Part shown: positions 25,283 to 38,835 of the stretch, piece by piece
Layout: every line of letters starts with the position of its first letter
How positions within the stretch are numbered: the stretch's first letter is position 1
NCBI RefSeq assembly: GCF_030936135.1
Contig: NC_082596.1
Coordinates: 12,438,155 to 12,502,154, forward strand
Direction of reading: 5' to 3'
Source: Gavia stellata
Lineage: Eukaryota; Chordata; Aves; Gaviiformes; Gaviidae
Length of the DNA stretch: 64,000 nt
Position numbers and translations under genes: made by a program
Notes under the pieces: model-generated
What the model was told of the DNA's origin: nothing
Databases searched by the model: none
The model's input: the letters and a program-made list of their open reading frames with translations, nothing else

Positions 25283-27271
25283 GTTCTGTTTTAATTAGCT
25301 ATGGGGAGATCTCAAACCAGAGAACGCTTTTGAAATGAAAGAAAGAGAACCCTCGTAAGTGCATTCAGTTTCCTTTCAGAAGTATCAGCACAATGGGCTA
25401 CCAGCGACTCACAAGCAGTAGGGACTTCAAACTTCTTTAACCAGCTTCTGTTCTCCTTTGAGAAGATAAACTGTTTGTTGTTTACTTCTCATACATAAAG
25501 GGTTTCAGTGGAGAATTGTTCATTTTTTCTCTAATAGTATTTTTTTTGACTTGCATTATGCCTCTGACCCACACAAATATTTTTCCAGTGACAAATGAGG
25601 ATAGAAAAAGGAAGCCTGCAGAGTGCAAAGGCTCCTAAGGATTAGTAGACAACCTCTGGGGCAAGGAGTGGAGACTTATGCTATTGCTTATTATTACTAC
25701 ATTTTTCCCTAGGTAGAGAGAGTTGTTTGAAGTGGTTTCCTTGCTAATGCAGTGGCAGAGCAAACTATTTACTTTGCATGTATATGTGGTTGCTTCAGTA
25801 CCTCTCTTGCTGTTCCTGTGGAACACCTATGATGCACTGTTTTCAGTAGTCCGCAAGTTCTTTCTGGAACATCCAAATTTTCCATATTTTCCCTGGCTCT
25901 GGTGGCATCCATAGGTCTCTAAGCATCTTCCCTGACAAGTCTTTGTTGGAGAACTACTGCAGCCATTTCAAGAACAACACAATATAGAAAATTATAACAA
26001 AGGTGGAAAACAAGCCAAAGCTAGAGTAGGTGTCTGTAGCAGCTTCTTTTAGCCCAACACATTTTGCTAAAACCTAGCTGTGGCATTATTTTGTGAAAGA
26101 CAGAATAATAGGTTAGTATTTCTATTCATGTTTTTGCCATCAAAAGCTTTAGCCTACCTTCCTGTAAAAGACTATGCAGGTTGATATGTCGGAAGAGCTA
26201 TTCAAAAGGAGGAGCAGGTCATTTCCTCAACTCTCTGACCCTGATATGCTGTCTGTGTTCACAGGGAACTTCGGAATTCACTTCGTTGTACACTGGGAAT
26301 CTCACTGACAAAAGCCGATGAGAATTTTGCCCAGTTTTCCTCAGATAGAAAGCTCCTTGGCGGATAGAAATGGAAATTCTGGCTCATGCTGATGGCTGGA
26401 GATTTCATAAAAGAGGAGCTCTGGGTTCATTATTCCCAGATTTCAGTCGAAAGTAGAAAAATTGCTTTCTTTCCAACTTTCAGTCATCTTGTACCTCTTT
26501 AGTGCTATTTTTTCAAATCTGCTGCCTACTTTGGGGTATGTTTCTCTTGGGCTCAGAACAGTATCTTACTTCTCTGTCAAAAGCACTTCCCACTCTTCTT
26601 CTTCATGATTTTCATTGCTACAAGTTTATGTGCCCAGCTGCAAAGCTGTGTAAGTTTAAAAACAACTTTATCTAGAAAAGCCGAAACACTTCACAAAAGA
26701 CAAAACATAAGAGGTATGTGAAGCAAACAGATGGTGGAGTGAGAGAGATGGTGTACAAGCAGCATGTTTGTTTCTGCAGATTAGCTGGGCATACAGTTTC
26801 TACTTATAGAGCATTTTTAGCTTCTTTTAATCAGTGAAAAGATATTATTATCTTTAGTTTAGCACTGGTTCAGGGACTACTAGTGTTTCTACAATGGAAG
26901 TCATTAAAGTGGGGGGGTCGAGGGAAAGCAAATTTATTTTACAGGGCTCCCTTCCTTCTGGAGAGTGTTTCTCATGTAAGGGATGGCCCAAGAACAAGCA
27001 AGGGGACACTTAGGGGAAAATAAGCGAAGCTGACAATCGAGGTCGGCAGCGCTGCCCTGGCAGAGGGGAAGTGGGTGACTCCATCGAGTCGCACAGCGCG
27101 CAGCTGGGTGCGGCAGCAGTCTGAAGGTCCTCACGGGTAAAGCATTCCCAGAGCCTACTTCTGCAAGAGTCCTATCTGTCAGGTTCTTTTTTTCCATCTT
27201 ATCTGTCTCTTGTTTCACTCCACACCCTCCTTTTCTTGTATGGCTTTCTCATTGTCTTGTCTCACTTATCT

Positions 27272-27362
27272 TGGATCGAAAGCATTCTGGGGCAGGGAAC
27301 GAATCTTTATGTAGTGAAGAGGCAGTGCTTTTACGGCACTATACGCATAATTAATAATAATT
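27272..27362 (+). mobile_element. Ancient L2/L3-type LINE 3' tail
   Basis: Resembles the old amniote LINE end of the form GATTGTAAGCTCTTTGGGGCAGGGA: here GATCGAAAGCATTCTGGGGC AGGGAAC, then CAGTGCTTTTACGGCACTAT and an ending TTAATAATAATTC. Strongly diverged, non-coding remnant. Confidence 0.5.
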
Positions 27363-27539
27363 CATTCAGTATATAAAGTGAAACTTCTCAAATAAGCATT
27401 AAAAATCAGTTGTCTAGAAGAGGGGTTCTCTTCAGTTAATGAAAAACATTATTGAAAATCATGGGGTTAACCTTAAAGTGTATGCTTAAAACAAACCACG
27501 ACCACTGTTAAACACGCAGGTTGCACATGTTCTGGAATG

Positions 27540-27690
27540 CTGATTGAGCAGGCTTACGTGGGATCATCCCACACCTTTGCAAGCTGATGAATCTGAATAA
27601 TTAAGCTCTCCCTCATTACAGGTCTCCAAAGCACATTAATCAGGTCTCCACAAGAGTAAAGTTCACTCTGGAGACAAGAATTGACTAACT
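27540..27690. other. Candidate regulatory cluster of short repeats and palindrome
   Basis: GTGGGATCATCCCAC at 27558-27572 is a palindrome with 7-base arms. CAGGTCTCCA occurs twice at 27619-27628 and 27641-27650, and its core appears inverted as TGGAGAC at 27669-27675. AT-rich homeobox-like TAATTAAG and CATTAATC lie between. No coding potential. A conserved non-coding element is possible but cannot be shown from one sequence. Confidence 0.3.
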
Positions 27691-29993
27691 GGGTGTTTTG
27701 AGCAGCTGGATTTGGTAAACTGAGGCTTCATTTGAGATATCAGTATTGACCATATACAATATTATACGCTGCCATGTAAGTCATGCATTGTGCTGTCTGC
27801 GTACGGACCCAGCAATAGATCTTACAATGTACATTATTTTACTCTTTTAATTTTTGACAAGTATGAATTTCTAAGGACCTTATGAAATACTTTCTCCTCT
27901 TCCAATAAAAATCACAAATTGAGTGGTGGGTTTTTTTTTTTAAACTAGGGAATTTGACTCTATATTATGATCCTGACCACGAAATGAGCTCCACAAGGGC
28001 ACTACCAGCAGTCTTGTCAAGTGTGTTGAACAGTCATCTCGTTGTCCCTAAGCTCACTGAAGGATGGAAATCCCTCTTTACATATGCTGCAGTCACAGCT
28101 AACATCTTGAAAAGAATTTTGTCTAGTCTGTTGATCACACAAAATTTAGAATTTAAGTAACACTTAGACAAAGCATATCCATGCATGAAAAATCAAATAC
28201 AATTACAAATATCAAATAATACAAAAATGCTTTTGAAGATGCAGGGGAAATTTTATTTGGAAGAACATAATTAGAATCCTGCTCACACTGATCTAAAACC
28301 CTGAAAAAGATCAGAAATCAGGCCGCGCTAACATACTAAAACTGGTATAAACCAGTAGTATTAGCACCACTCCACTGCACTCTTGCTTTAATCCTGCAAA
28401 CTTGTCTGGCATAGGTAGCCACAGGCATCTTTTCTAATATGCAACATCGTAAAGATCTAGTTATTGGATACTTGAACATTTAAAGTGGGTTGAGCATTAT
28501 AATATTGTAAAAACAAGTTTCTAACTGAAATCTTAGTTAGCAGTACTACATCACTCATTTATTTCCAAAATGAATTAACTGTCTTGAGATAATGCACAGC
28601 TCTAATGCTTTATGTAAAATTGTTTGAGATAGAGCACTTAACCAACCAAAAGCAGCTTATACTCAAATATGATTTGAAATGCTGAAAACTTCCTTATCAG
28701 AGGCCAACATCAGATTTAATCCATCGAGGAATACGTATGATTAATACACAAACAGATGGGTGGAAATGCAGAGTTATTAACATTTGAGAAATTAGAAAAC
28801 CTTATAACCAAAACATTATTTTACAAATTGATTTAAATACAGAAAAGGAATATGTTCAGACAGGTCTTCTATTTCAGACATTTTATTTCCCTTTGAAACT
28901 TAAAAAAAAGAAGAAGCAAAAGAAGACGACAGACATGTCAATGGCTGAATGGGCGGGTGGGTCTTCCTGTGAAATGAATCATACTTTTCATTCAGTTTTA
29001 TGAAAGTCTTGCTTCAAGCATGCCTATAATTACTATTTGTTGCAATGGCACACCAGTCTGCCATGCAGTACAGTTTACAAGGATTTGCTAGTTTTCTGAG
29101 GGTGCGAATCTCTTTTGGGGACACAAACTGCAATGTGGTCTCTTCCTCAGCATGCACACGTGGGCTGGGAGAGCTGATAAAGAAATTTTAGTGTAGGATG
29201 GTCAGGAAGGTTCTTTGTTATAATAGTCCGAATTGCTAATTGAAGATGTATAGTCTCAGTATAGACTGAGACAACTATCTAAATCCTATCGCCAAAGTCG
29301 GCTCTGCCTCAGAAGCTGTTACACAGAAGGACACACAAACCAACCCAGATTATGGCCTGTCTTTGCCCATCTTGATGTTTCTTTCTATTAATGCCTTGCT
29401 TGGGTACCTGCTATGTACAATTAAAAGTGATTCTTTGACGAGCCATTCCACCAAAGGTGCCCAGCTACTGCGTTGGCAAAGAGAGCACTGAGTTAGGTGC
29501 TGAAGAGTCAGTCTTCAGGAAGGTGCTACAGGAAAGAACTAGCAAAGGGATCTACAATTATCACTGACCTTGAAACTGCTAAAGATATCACACAGCACAT
29601 GCTAATGACAGCATTTCAGATCTCTCATATTTGGGAGCTTGGTGCTTTATTCTGCAAAAGCCTCTTACCACCAGAGATTTAGAGTTCTAAGGCTTCTCTG
29701 GAGTTCAAAGCTCTTGCTTTCAAAACAATAGGAGACAATGTTGTTTCTTTCAAAATATGTCAGGAAGAGAAAGTAATAGCACCACTCTTTTCCTTTCTTT
29801 CAATAACTAAGAAGATGAGAGAAAAAAAAGTTCAGTTATTCTTGGGTAGCTTGCAGCCCTATTAAGGAAAAAGTAGGGGGCCACTCTGGTATCTTCTGCT
29901 GAACCACTGTGATATCTTCTGGACCACTGTGAAGCTGGAGCAATGGGTTGAAAACGAGAGCCAAAAATCCGGAGCATGATTTTGCAGCTCCAA

Positions 29994-30070
29994 GAGCAGG
30001 GCATTGAGCTGGGAGGTAGGAAGTTCTGAGTTTCTCCCTTAGCTCCCTGGGTTATTTCTCGTATCTGTCC
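29994..30070 (+). mobile_element. Possible MIR head fragment
   Basis: AGAGCAGGGCATTGAGCTGG followed by GAGGTAGGAAGTTCTGAGTT resembles the tRNA-derived start of a plus-oriented MIR. The rest is too diverged to follow, so this is tentative. Confidence 0.35.
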
Positions 30071-33000
30071 ACATGCTGCCTAATGTAAAACACAGTCCTC
30101 GGTATCTTGAGAGCAGTACCAGTGCCAACATCCAGCTGCATGCCCCAACCACCAAAAAGAAAAAACGTTACTTTTTGCTTGGTCTCCTCCTGCCACCCTC
30201 CTCCTGCTCTTTTTGAAAAGAGGAGGAAGACAGGGGATGACACCCAAATAAACAAATGCAGCGTCTCAGTTCAGGCTTTTGAATTGCTCACTGGAGACAT
30301 GGAAGTGTCTCTCAGAGGAACAGCATATGGCACAATGTACTAGCTGCATCCCTGAACAAGGTACCTGTGTCTAAAGGAGGGACACTGTTTCATCTCCATG
30401 TAGCAGTCTAGATCACTTAGGTGTTCTAAGTATTCTGCTGCTTAAGCTTGTTATGTGTTGTAAATCCTGTCCTTAGAGGTTTGTTTTCTTTCATTGGACA
30501 GAATGTGTAGGCACCTAACTCAGCATTAGGCATTCTACCATATGACTCGGTCTTCTGATGTTTAAGAAACATACATACAAATCTACAAATGTCTCCCCAG
30601 CCATTTCGTCTGACTCTTTCAGGATCTAAATCCTTAATGGACTTCATGGAGTCTATGACATATCTCTCTTTTAGCATAGATTTGTGTATTCTATGGCAAT
30701 CTCATTTAAAGTGCAGATTTCGTGAGCTCATTACTATGAAAAAAAGAATGAGGGGAAAAATAATAACAAAAAAGCTTATAATCCAAAACTACACTTGCTT
30801 AGTAACTAATTGTGGAAATATTCACAGCTGAGCTATAGTGAACATTTTTTACTGTGTTGACTGATTCATTCAATTATCCTTTTTTCCTTTCTGCAACTAC
30901 AAATACCGGAACATACTTACTAAAAAAGATTTCTTCCTTTTTAGGTTATCTGTGTTTTATATATTCAAAATATAGAAGCCATTTAATGTAAAGCTTTAAT
31001 CACTGTCTCCTTTTAGGCTGCTTCATTAGTAAGCAAACAATGATAAATCCTTTAGAAGTAGCCTGAAAAAAACCCCTAACCTTTCACAGACTGTATTTAT
31101 AGAACTCTGCTAATTTAACATTTCTGTGTCACAGAGACAATTCCTATCTTTTATTTTGTCACTATACATTTATCAGTGAGTGACCTCAACCACTCGCATA
31201 GCTTCAACTACTGTCTGCAGTTCATACATGTCTTTTCTTTTCCAAGCTGCCTCTTTTCATTTGGTCCTGTATCTCAACCCATCTTTCTCCCATCTCATTT
31301 CACATCCCTCAACACTGAGATCAACATAGGAAGGGCTGAAATACAATTTTTAAGGCCAGAATCTACTGTTCAGACAGATTTGCACAACAGCCTACAAAAT
31401 GTGGAATAAGAAAGTAAAGAATACTTAAGCTCTTCAGAGTCCAACACCAAACACAAACTGAAGAAATCACATTGTTTGCCTGATCTTGAAGAGGGCCACC
31501 GATGATACCAATGGGCTGTTCTGGAGCCTGATGATGACAAGAACACAGGGTGCCTTTCCAATGATGGCCCCTTACTCCTAAGAAAGTCACAGAAACATCT
31601 GTTATGCTCCTTAGAACTGGGAGTCTAATGAATGAACATTGGTTGTACACCACTGGAGAGAGCGCACCCCTTACATCCCCCCTCGAACCCCTATACTTCT
31701 TCCATTACCTGTCTCTAGTCATGTCTACACTAGTGTTGTCTTTGAGAATCTATTTTTCCATGGGCACATTAGCCTGAGCTGGGCTAAAAACTGTTATCAG
31801 TATTTGCACTACCCAGTTTAACAAACTGCTGCTGCCCCTGTTGTGATCACAGCATACAGATACTCATTTTGACAAAGCCAACATCTGTGTCTTTCAACTT
31901 TTTCTCTCAACTGATGACAAAACTAATGGGAAAAGGGAAATAAAGATGAGAGATACTGTTCAACAAGCAAATATGGAATATAAACTCATTAGACTCAGAA
32001 GATAAAAGTGTATAAACAGAAAACCTGTAAGAAAAAGAAAAGCATCTGTAAAAATAGAAAAGCTATAGAAGAAAGACCAACACCTTGAAGTTTGTCTAAA
32101 ATAGTATTTGCAAACTGATTTTAGGCACCTGAACAAAAATGTCCTGCTTCTCGAGGTGCTCATTATGCATAATTCCTTTCACTTGGACCTCAGTGTTTCT
32201 AAGAAATCAGGACACCTACTCACATGTCTAAACACTGGGTCAGTTTATGCCAGTAAATGCCGTAAGAGTGAATCGGCATCTCTTCTAAGAAATGGTATTG
32301 CTAGTTACCTCATGCATTGAATGAAACCTTATGTTAAAACTGGCCTTCAGATTAGAACATTAGTTATCTACAAGCTCAAAAGTATCTATCCATACACTAT
32401 TTTCCTGTCCTCATACAAAAGTAATTCTTTATCCACATATGAATGCAATTATTTACACAGGAGGAACACAAAGTCTGCTACCAAAAGACCTTTACTTTCC
32501 AGAAGCCCACATTTTTTCAAGTACAAAACAAATCCCTTTGTGCTTATTTTTTTGGGCAAGAAATAAACACAAAGACTATAAAATAGCAGTATTCTCCAAA
32601 GACATAATGAAGTCATACATGTCATTAAAGTTTAGTCAATCTGCTCGAAATCCTCGAAGGCAAATACATTCAAGGTTAATGCAGTCAGCTCTGCTCGTCT
32701 ACTGATTATATGACTTGATCTCCTCTGAGAAATGCAGATTTGACCTTCAAATTCTGCAAGTAACTAGGAATTTCAAATTAAGCATATGTAGCTAGTTTTT
32801 GACACCAAGAAATTTTTTCCACCTTTTCAGTAAAGTAGCTGAGTAGAATGAAACAGACCCCCCCAATCCTGCTTTTGTGTTTTCCCAACAGCAATTTTCA
32901 GTTATTTAAGTAGCTTTTAAAGCGCATTACCTCAGTGTTTATCCATCCTTCTTCCATAAGTCTGAAACTGCTAACCTAATAAATCTGGCTTTTTAATATT

Positions 33001-33290
33001 TCTGGGTTAGAAATATACTATACTGTATCATACATTTTAGCCCTTACACTGACCCTAATTTGTCTCAACCTTAATGATCAGACAGCAACAACTGTGCAAA
33101 TTAAAAAAAAAAATCAGATTAACTTACACAGTTCAATTTTTGAAATTAATACAAAAAAGAGGATGAAATATGACAGCTGTGAAGCTACTGGAAATGTGTG
33201 AACTGTGACAATGTACACAACTATTACAGAGTCCTGATTTCACCAAATCATTCATTGTAAACACACTTCATGTTTTCAAGAAAGGCTTTT

Positions 33291-33447
33291 GGTTGAATAG
33301 TGGACTTTGAGACTCAGGGAATTCTGGCTTCAGCTCCTAATCCTACTATAGAATGCTTTTGTCTTACTGAGTAAAAAATCAGGTTCTCTGAGACATTTTT
33401 TCCCCTAAATAAAACTGGGAGCATAAAAATTTCCTTCCTCACAGAAG
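33291..33447 (+). mobile_element. MIR-type SINE fossil
   Basis: Plus-oriented diverged MIR: GGTTGAATAGTGGACTTTGA, AGACTCAGGGAATTCTGGCT, CAGCTCCTAATCCTACTATA, GGTTCTCTGAGACATTTTTT and AAAACTGGGAGCATAAAAAT correspond in order to the head, middle and CTCTGTGCCTCAGTTTCC..AAAATGGGGAT blocks. Confidence 0.6.
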
Positions 33448-33759
33448 TGTTCTCCTGTTGGAGAGAAGTTTTGGGCATGAATGTGCTGTTCAGATCAAAA
33501 GCAGAAAGATTAGTTGTCCTCAGTTACAGAGAGAGTTTTAACAACCAGATCTTTAATAGCTTACCAATTCTAGTGTTACTGAGAATAAAACAAAATCTTT
33601 AAAAGTAAACAGTTACAGTTACCTAAGTATTTTTGCAGTGCAAGAGCGGATTAACAGAAACTACTGATTTCAGAGGGCTCAAGATCATTCCCAAGTTCAA
33701 GGGAAAACAGCAAAGAAAGTTAAGTATTCCTGCCGTATTTCTAAAAGCACAGTTAAAAA

Positions 33760-34015
33760 TGTTTGAACTTCTTCCCAGCTTTTAAATACTTTTGTTCACA
33801 ACACAAATTAGCATTGTTTGCTCTTAATGATTTTCTCTCGGAGGATCTGCTCTCTGCATCCTGCCAGTTGTTTCTGGCGAAGCTCAGCAAGGCCATAGAG
33901 CAATCTTTCTTCGCCATTTGTGGGGGCCGGCCAGAAGAGGCCAAACAGGAGTTAAGACTTGATTTAAACAAGTCTCAGTTTCCGTACAGCTCCCTGATTA
34001 GCTCCTTTAGCTAGT
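33760..34015. other. Candidate conserved non-coding element
   Basis: A 250-base stretch of moderate GC with TTAGCATTGTTTGC (POU/SOX-like), CGGAGGATCTGCTCTC, GGGGGCCGGCCAGAAGAGGC and CTCCCTGATTAGCTCC. Frames are open on both strands at once (33763-34014 plus, 33753-33971 minus), which usually means absence of stop codons by composition rather than two proteins; neither shows a known domain. Enhancer function is inference only. Confidence 0.3.
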
Positions 34016-37000
34016 TACCACCATAAATTGTATCCGAGAATTATGCTCTGGGGTGGGCAAAGTGAGAGAATGGGAGGGGGGAAGGTTCACTATGTATTTT
34101 TCCTGGTAGATACATGAAGAAGGATTTTAAGTGCAGGACTAAAAGTGTATTAATTTGTTCTGCTCAGATTGTGAAAGGCCACTTTCCTACAATTCCAGCA
34201 GATACAAAGGCCCTCTAAAACTCTCTGCCCCTCTAAAAACTCTGCCGTTCTAAAACTATTCAAGTAATACATGGTTTTATAAGGATTCATGGACCTCCCT
34301 TAGATCAGAATAATTTTCAAGAATGATGCTTCATCTGAATTAATTAAACCTCACACTATTATAGTAAGTTAGCTACCCTTCTTCCCAAATTATGTTTTCA
34401 AAATTTCATACCTTTAATCCTTTGCAGCACTTTCCAGCAGACTCACAGTGTGAACTTACTAACAGAAATTATGGGCAGAATGATATAAATTCTCAACAGT
34501 TATAATACTATTAAATTGTAAGGGTTCAGACAGAAATTTTTTGAGCAGCTGCCTGACTCTGGCTGATATGTATGTTTTGATACCAAATCCAGCAATTGTG
34601 GTACAAGTCTGTTCTGAGATTAAATTAGGCCAAGACACACAGTGAGAATTACAAAGATTAGCAAAATCGTGTTGTAAATGATGATTTCAAGAACCTCCAG
34701 TATCAGATATTTGGCAATGAAAGGGACACCATCATGTCATGGATTTGACACTTGGCAACCCCCCACAAAACTGGGCATGTCAAAAGCTTAGGGGAAAAAA
34801 AATAAATTTGCACCTATCTTACTAAATTATTATTACTTAGAAAGTCAAAATTTCTAAGGATTTCCTCACATGCAGTTGCTGAGGTGTAGAAAGTTCCACT
34901 TCAAAGATTATTACAGAAATTATGTTTCTGCAGGACTAAGGAAAGATGCTTTTATGTACTGAAAGCTGGAGAAGAGTCAGTAGTAGGATCAGTGATCCCT
35001 TCTAGGGATCCCTGCTGGAGATTTGGGTAACAAGGAAGGGAAGTGGCAGGAATGCACAAGGAGGATGAACTGGGCAAGAATTAGGCTGGTAAGATGAAGA
35101 ATATAGTAGCAGTTGGGTTGAAGGAGAAGAGGTGGGAGTGACAGGCACAAGCAGGGGCTGGGTTGAAGAATGTCAGGAAAATCTGGAAATGGTAGCAGGG
35201 AGAAATATTCAAGGCTGCAATAGGAGAGTTTCTACAAATACAACATTTTTTCCCTTGAGTCTGAAATTAAACTTGAAATTCCAGAACCTCAGCACCGGGA
35301 AAATCTCTCACTAGTGACTGCTCAGAAAACTGAACCATAAAGTGTTGCTTCTGCTGGTATTTCTTTCCCTTAGTGGCAGGGAACACCATACAGCCAGATG
35401 TTACAAATCAGCTGACAACATGCAGGCTCAATAAAATTTTATCTTCTCAATCTTTTCTGTATGGTTCCATGTGAATTCAATTGCCTGTAGTAACACATTG
35501 AAAGGTAATTTGACAGTTCTTGACACACACACCCCTCCCCACCCCCAGCAGGTTCAGGGGTATCTTTTCACAAGGTGAGGACAAGCCAGCTGCACCATTC
35601 TGCTTTATTGTTTATAATGGAATACAATTATTCAAACATTTCTGGCATTTCTTTTCATCCCTCCCTGTGAAAATAAGTCAAATTCTCAGTCAGAATAAAA
35701 AGTTAGATTTTTTTGCTCAACCAATTCTAATCTTAGTATATCTGACATGAGATCAAAATCAATTAAAAAATCAACAAAACTAAAAACCAAATAAAAACCA
35801 ATGCCAGTTCTTGTATTTCTGAAGTTTAAGTGCTAAAATTTTCATCTTGCAAGTGGTGTAAGAGTTTTGTCATGTTCTGGCATGACAATACATATGAAGT
35901 GGGGTAGTGGGCTAGCAGAAGGTTGGTAGGTGGAAAAGAGGGAGGAGTAAGGCATAACAATGAGACATATTTCTGAAGTTTTATAAGGCTATTTCTGTGA
36001 CATTTCAATGAATCATTTTCCAACATCAGTAAAACTTACAAAATACTCAAGCCTGTTTATAAGCTGTTGCAATAATGGATAATAAACTAACAAGGGATTC
36101 CTTACATCCCTAAGAGGGAGTTGTCTAACTCCACATATGCTACTCAGTATACTGTCTTCATGGAAATACAATAGCTTTTGTTTCATTTTAAAAAATTCAA
36201 ATATTAAGACTTAAAAAAAAAACAACCCTGTTTTTGAAAGTATCTCCTTTTTCCAGTTGAAATACTAGTACCATTTGTGGTAAGCACTCCTTAAGCCCTG
36301 CAGAAAAGTGGGAAGCTCTCTATAATTCTGATAAGATCAGTTTTACAAAAGAATATGTCTAAACACTGCTTACATGAAAGATTTCAGTTTACAGGAAAGA
36401 AAGGGAAATCCCCACCAAAGGAATTGCACAAGATGTACCAATTACAAGGTATGACATTATGACATGACGATGTTTTTATTTTGGTTTCTGATGACCATAT
36501 GAACCCCAAAGACAAGACTTCAACAGGTTGCACTCTGCACATGTAACCGGTGTCCGGACGCAATAAACTCACTACAGCCACCTTATATGGACAGGTATTT
36601 TTAGCATTGGTATGAAAAGAAATGGTATTGAAAAAGAGAAGGAACACTTGTAAATATAAAATACAAAACACCAGGCATAACTACAGAATCGATCACTTTT
36701 TTTCTCATCAGAAAAACAGAAAACAGATTTACTCTGATGAAAACTGTGACAAATCAAGTTCTATGAGCTGCTTACACACTCTTTAATAAAAAATATTCCT
36801 AAATAGAAAATAACACTTTTACTATAACATATATGGCTGAGAATTTTACTGAAAGCAAAATCAAAAAAGCACGGAAATTAAAAATGTTGAGCTATGTAAA
36901 CGTATCTGTGGTTTCTCTACGCATTTAGAATTTACCCTTTTGACCTCATGTCTGAGTAAACGTCTTTATTCAAGATATTATCGAACTAAAAAACTTCTAA

Positions 37001-38684
37001 GTTGATTAGCCACATCCAAATACAATTCCATTCATATTTATTCATATATATAGTTTTGACTTGAATAATAAAATATTTCATAACAGCACGTGTGATTAAA
37101 TACTTCCACCTTGAAGTGAGGGAATTGCGCAATATTGTTCTGAAATATCTTGCTAGAATACTCCTTGACACCACTTGTGTCTTGTCCTTCGTTTTAAAAA
37201 CATGCAATTAAAGAAGTATTCATATAAATCTTCTTCCAGTCTTAAGTGCCCCTGTATGTTCACTTAGAAAGACATTATCCACCCCAAGTAGCCAACATAA
37301 ACTACTTTCTCTACATATTTCTTGCCAAATTATGATTCATTATACTGCCTATCTTTATATTTTGTGTTACATTTTCATAAGTCTTGGAATCCAAAGAAGA
37401 GAGTAGGAGATACCATATCAAGAATATTCGTTAACAGGATAACTGTCTAAAGTACTTCATTTCTTTTCTAAGAGTATTTCTACATATCATAACACTCTCA
37501 GGCAGCAAGACAAGCCTATTCTGTTGCTACAAAGAGAACTACAAACTCAATTAACTTCTTCTTCCTGTGATTTTAATGACTATTCATCTAAAAGTCAGTG
37601 ATGTAAAACATCAAATAAATCTTAATAATAGCTGCACTGTATTCACTACATGAGAGTCTTCCAGTCCTCTGTTCCCATTACCGTCCAAGTATTTCACAAT
37701 CATTTTGAACAGATGAATGGGAAGAGCTATCTAACTTTGACAAGGCTATCATCTCCTACAAGGATAGCTTAAGATCTCTTTAATAGTTTTGATGTTCTAA
37801 ATGCCTTAGACATAACTTCATGCATCAGTTGTTTCACAACTACTCTTTCCGGTTTGGTTTTGTTTTGGCTTTTTCATATTAAAAGCTTCTATGTAAACTT
37901 GTATTTTTTTAATTAAGTCAATAATTTAACTTTTAGCCTTATTTTCTGCCTTATTTTAGCTTATTCCACTTATTTTAGCCTTATTTGACATTTCTTATTT
38001 ATCTTTTCAGAAAAATGTATTTGGGTTGTTCTTCCTGTAATGCATATTTTTTGTCTCTCTTTCCTGCACTGAGATTTTTAAAAAAATAAAGCACAACAAC
38101 ATTAGACTTCTTTAACATGATGAAAAAGAATCTCAGTGATTTTATCATTTTATTTGCAGAATCTACACTTGGGACATTAGTACTTGTCCACAAATTCTCC
38201 AGGAAGTTATGAAAAGAGAGAAAGCTAAAGAATCTCTAATAAACATGATCTATGGTTTTGCTTTTAAAAAACAAGTGCATTTGACCTTTGAACTTGAAGC
38301 TAAATGAATTTTTTGTATTTGTTTTACAAATTTTGAATTGGTTTTCTTGCCTCTTCTGAAGAATCACAGTGGAGCACATCAAGAGTTACATGTCCACTTT
38401 TAAATAGTATTTTAAAAACATCACTCTTTCCTGAAGATAAGCTGGCACGTGCATTACAAAACAGTCCTTTAATTATACCGTTTCATACTTTAAAAAGAAA
38501 AATACATGAGGTCTGTGTTATTGACAGCACAAGATAGCTGCAGAGCAATAAACAGATCAGTCTTTAACATTTCATTCTATCATCATGACTCAGTGTGTGG
38601 TTCAATGCCTCATTCACTAGAGTCATCAAAACCATAATCACAGAAAGATCTGCTTCCTCCTAGGCTTTTCCATGCCGTTGGCCG

Positions 38685-38835
38685 GTATTCCTGACGCTGC
38701 ACTGACTGGTGGGGTGACCTTCAGAAAATCACTTTCCCTTTCACTGTCTGAATTTCCTCCTTTGAGATGCTATTGTTGGTAAGACACATCAAGTGATTAA
38801 AAAGAAGGTATATATGCAGTAGTAATTAAGTAAAA
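38685..38835 (+). mobile_element. MIR-type SINE fossil
   Basis: Plus-oriented: GGTATTCCTGACGCTGCACT, GGTGGGGTGACCTTCAGAAA, ATCACTTTCCCTTTCACTGT and CTGAATTTCCTCCTTTGAGA match the GGTTC..CTGCCACT, GTGTGACCTTGGGCAA, GTCACTT and CTCAGTTTCCTCATCTG blocks. Uninterrupted. Confidence 0.65.
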
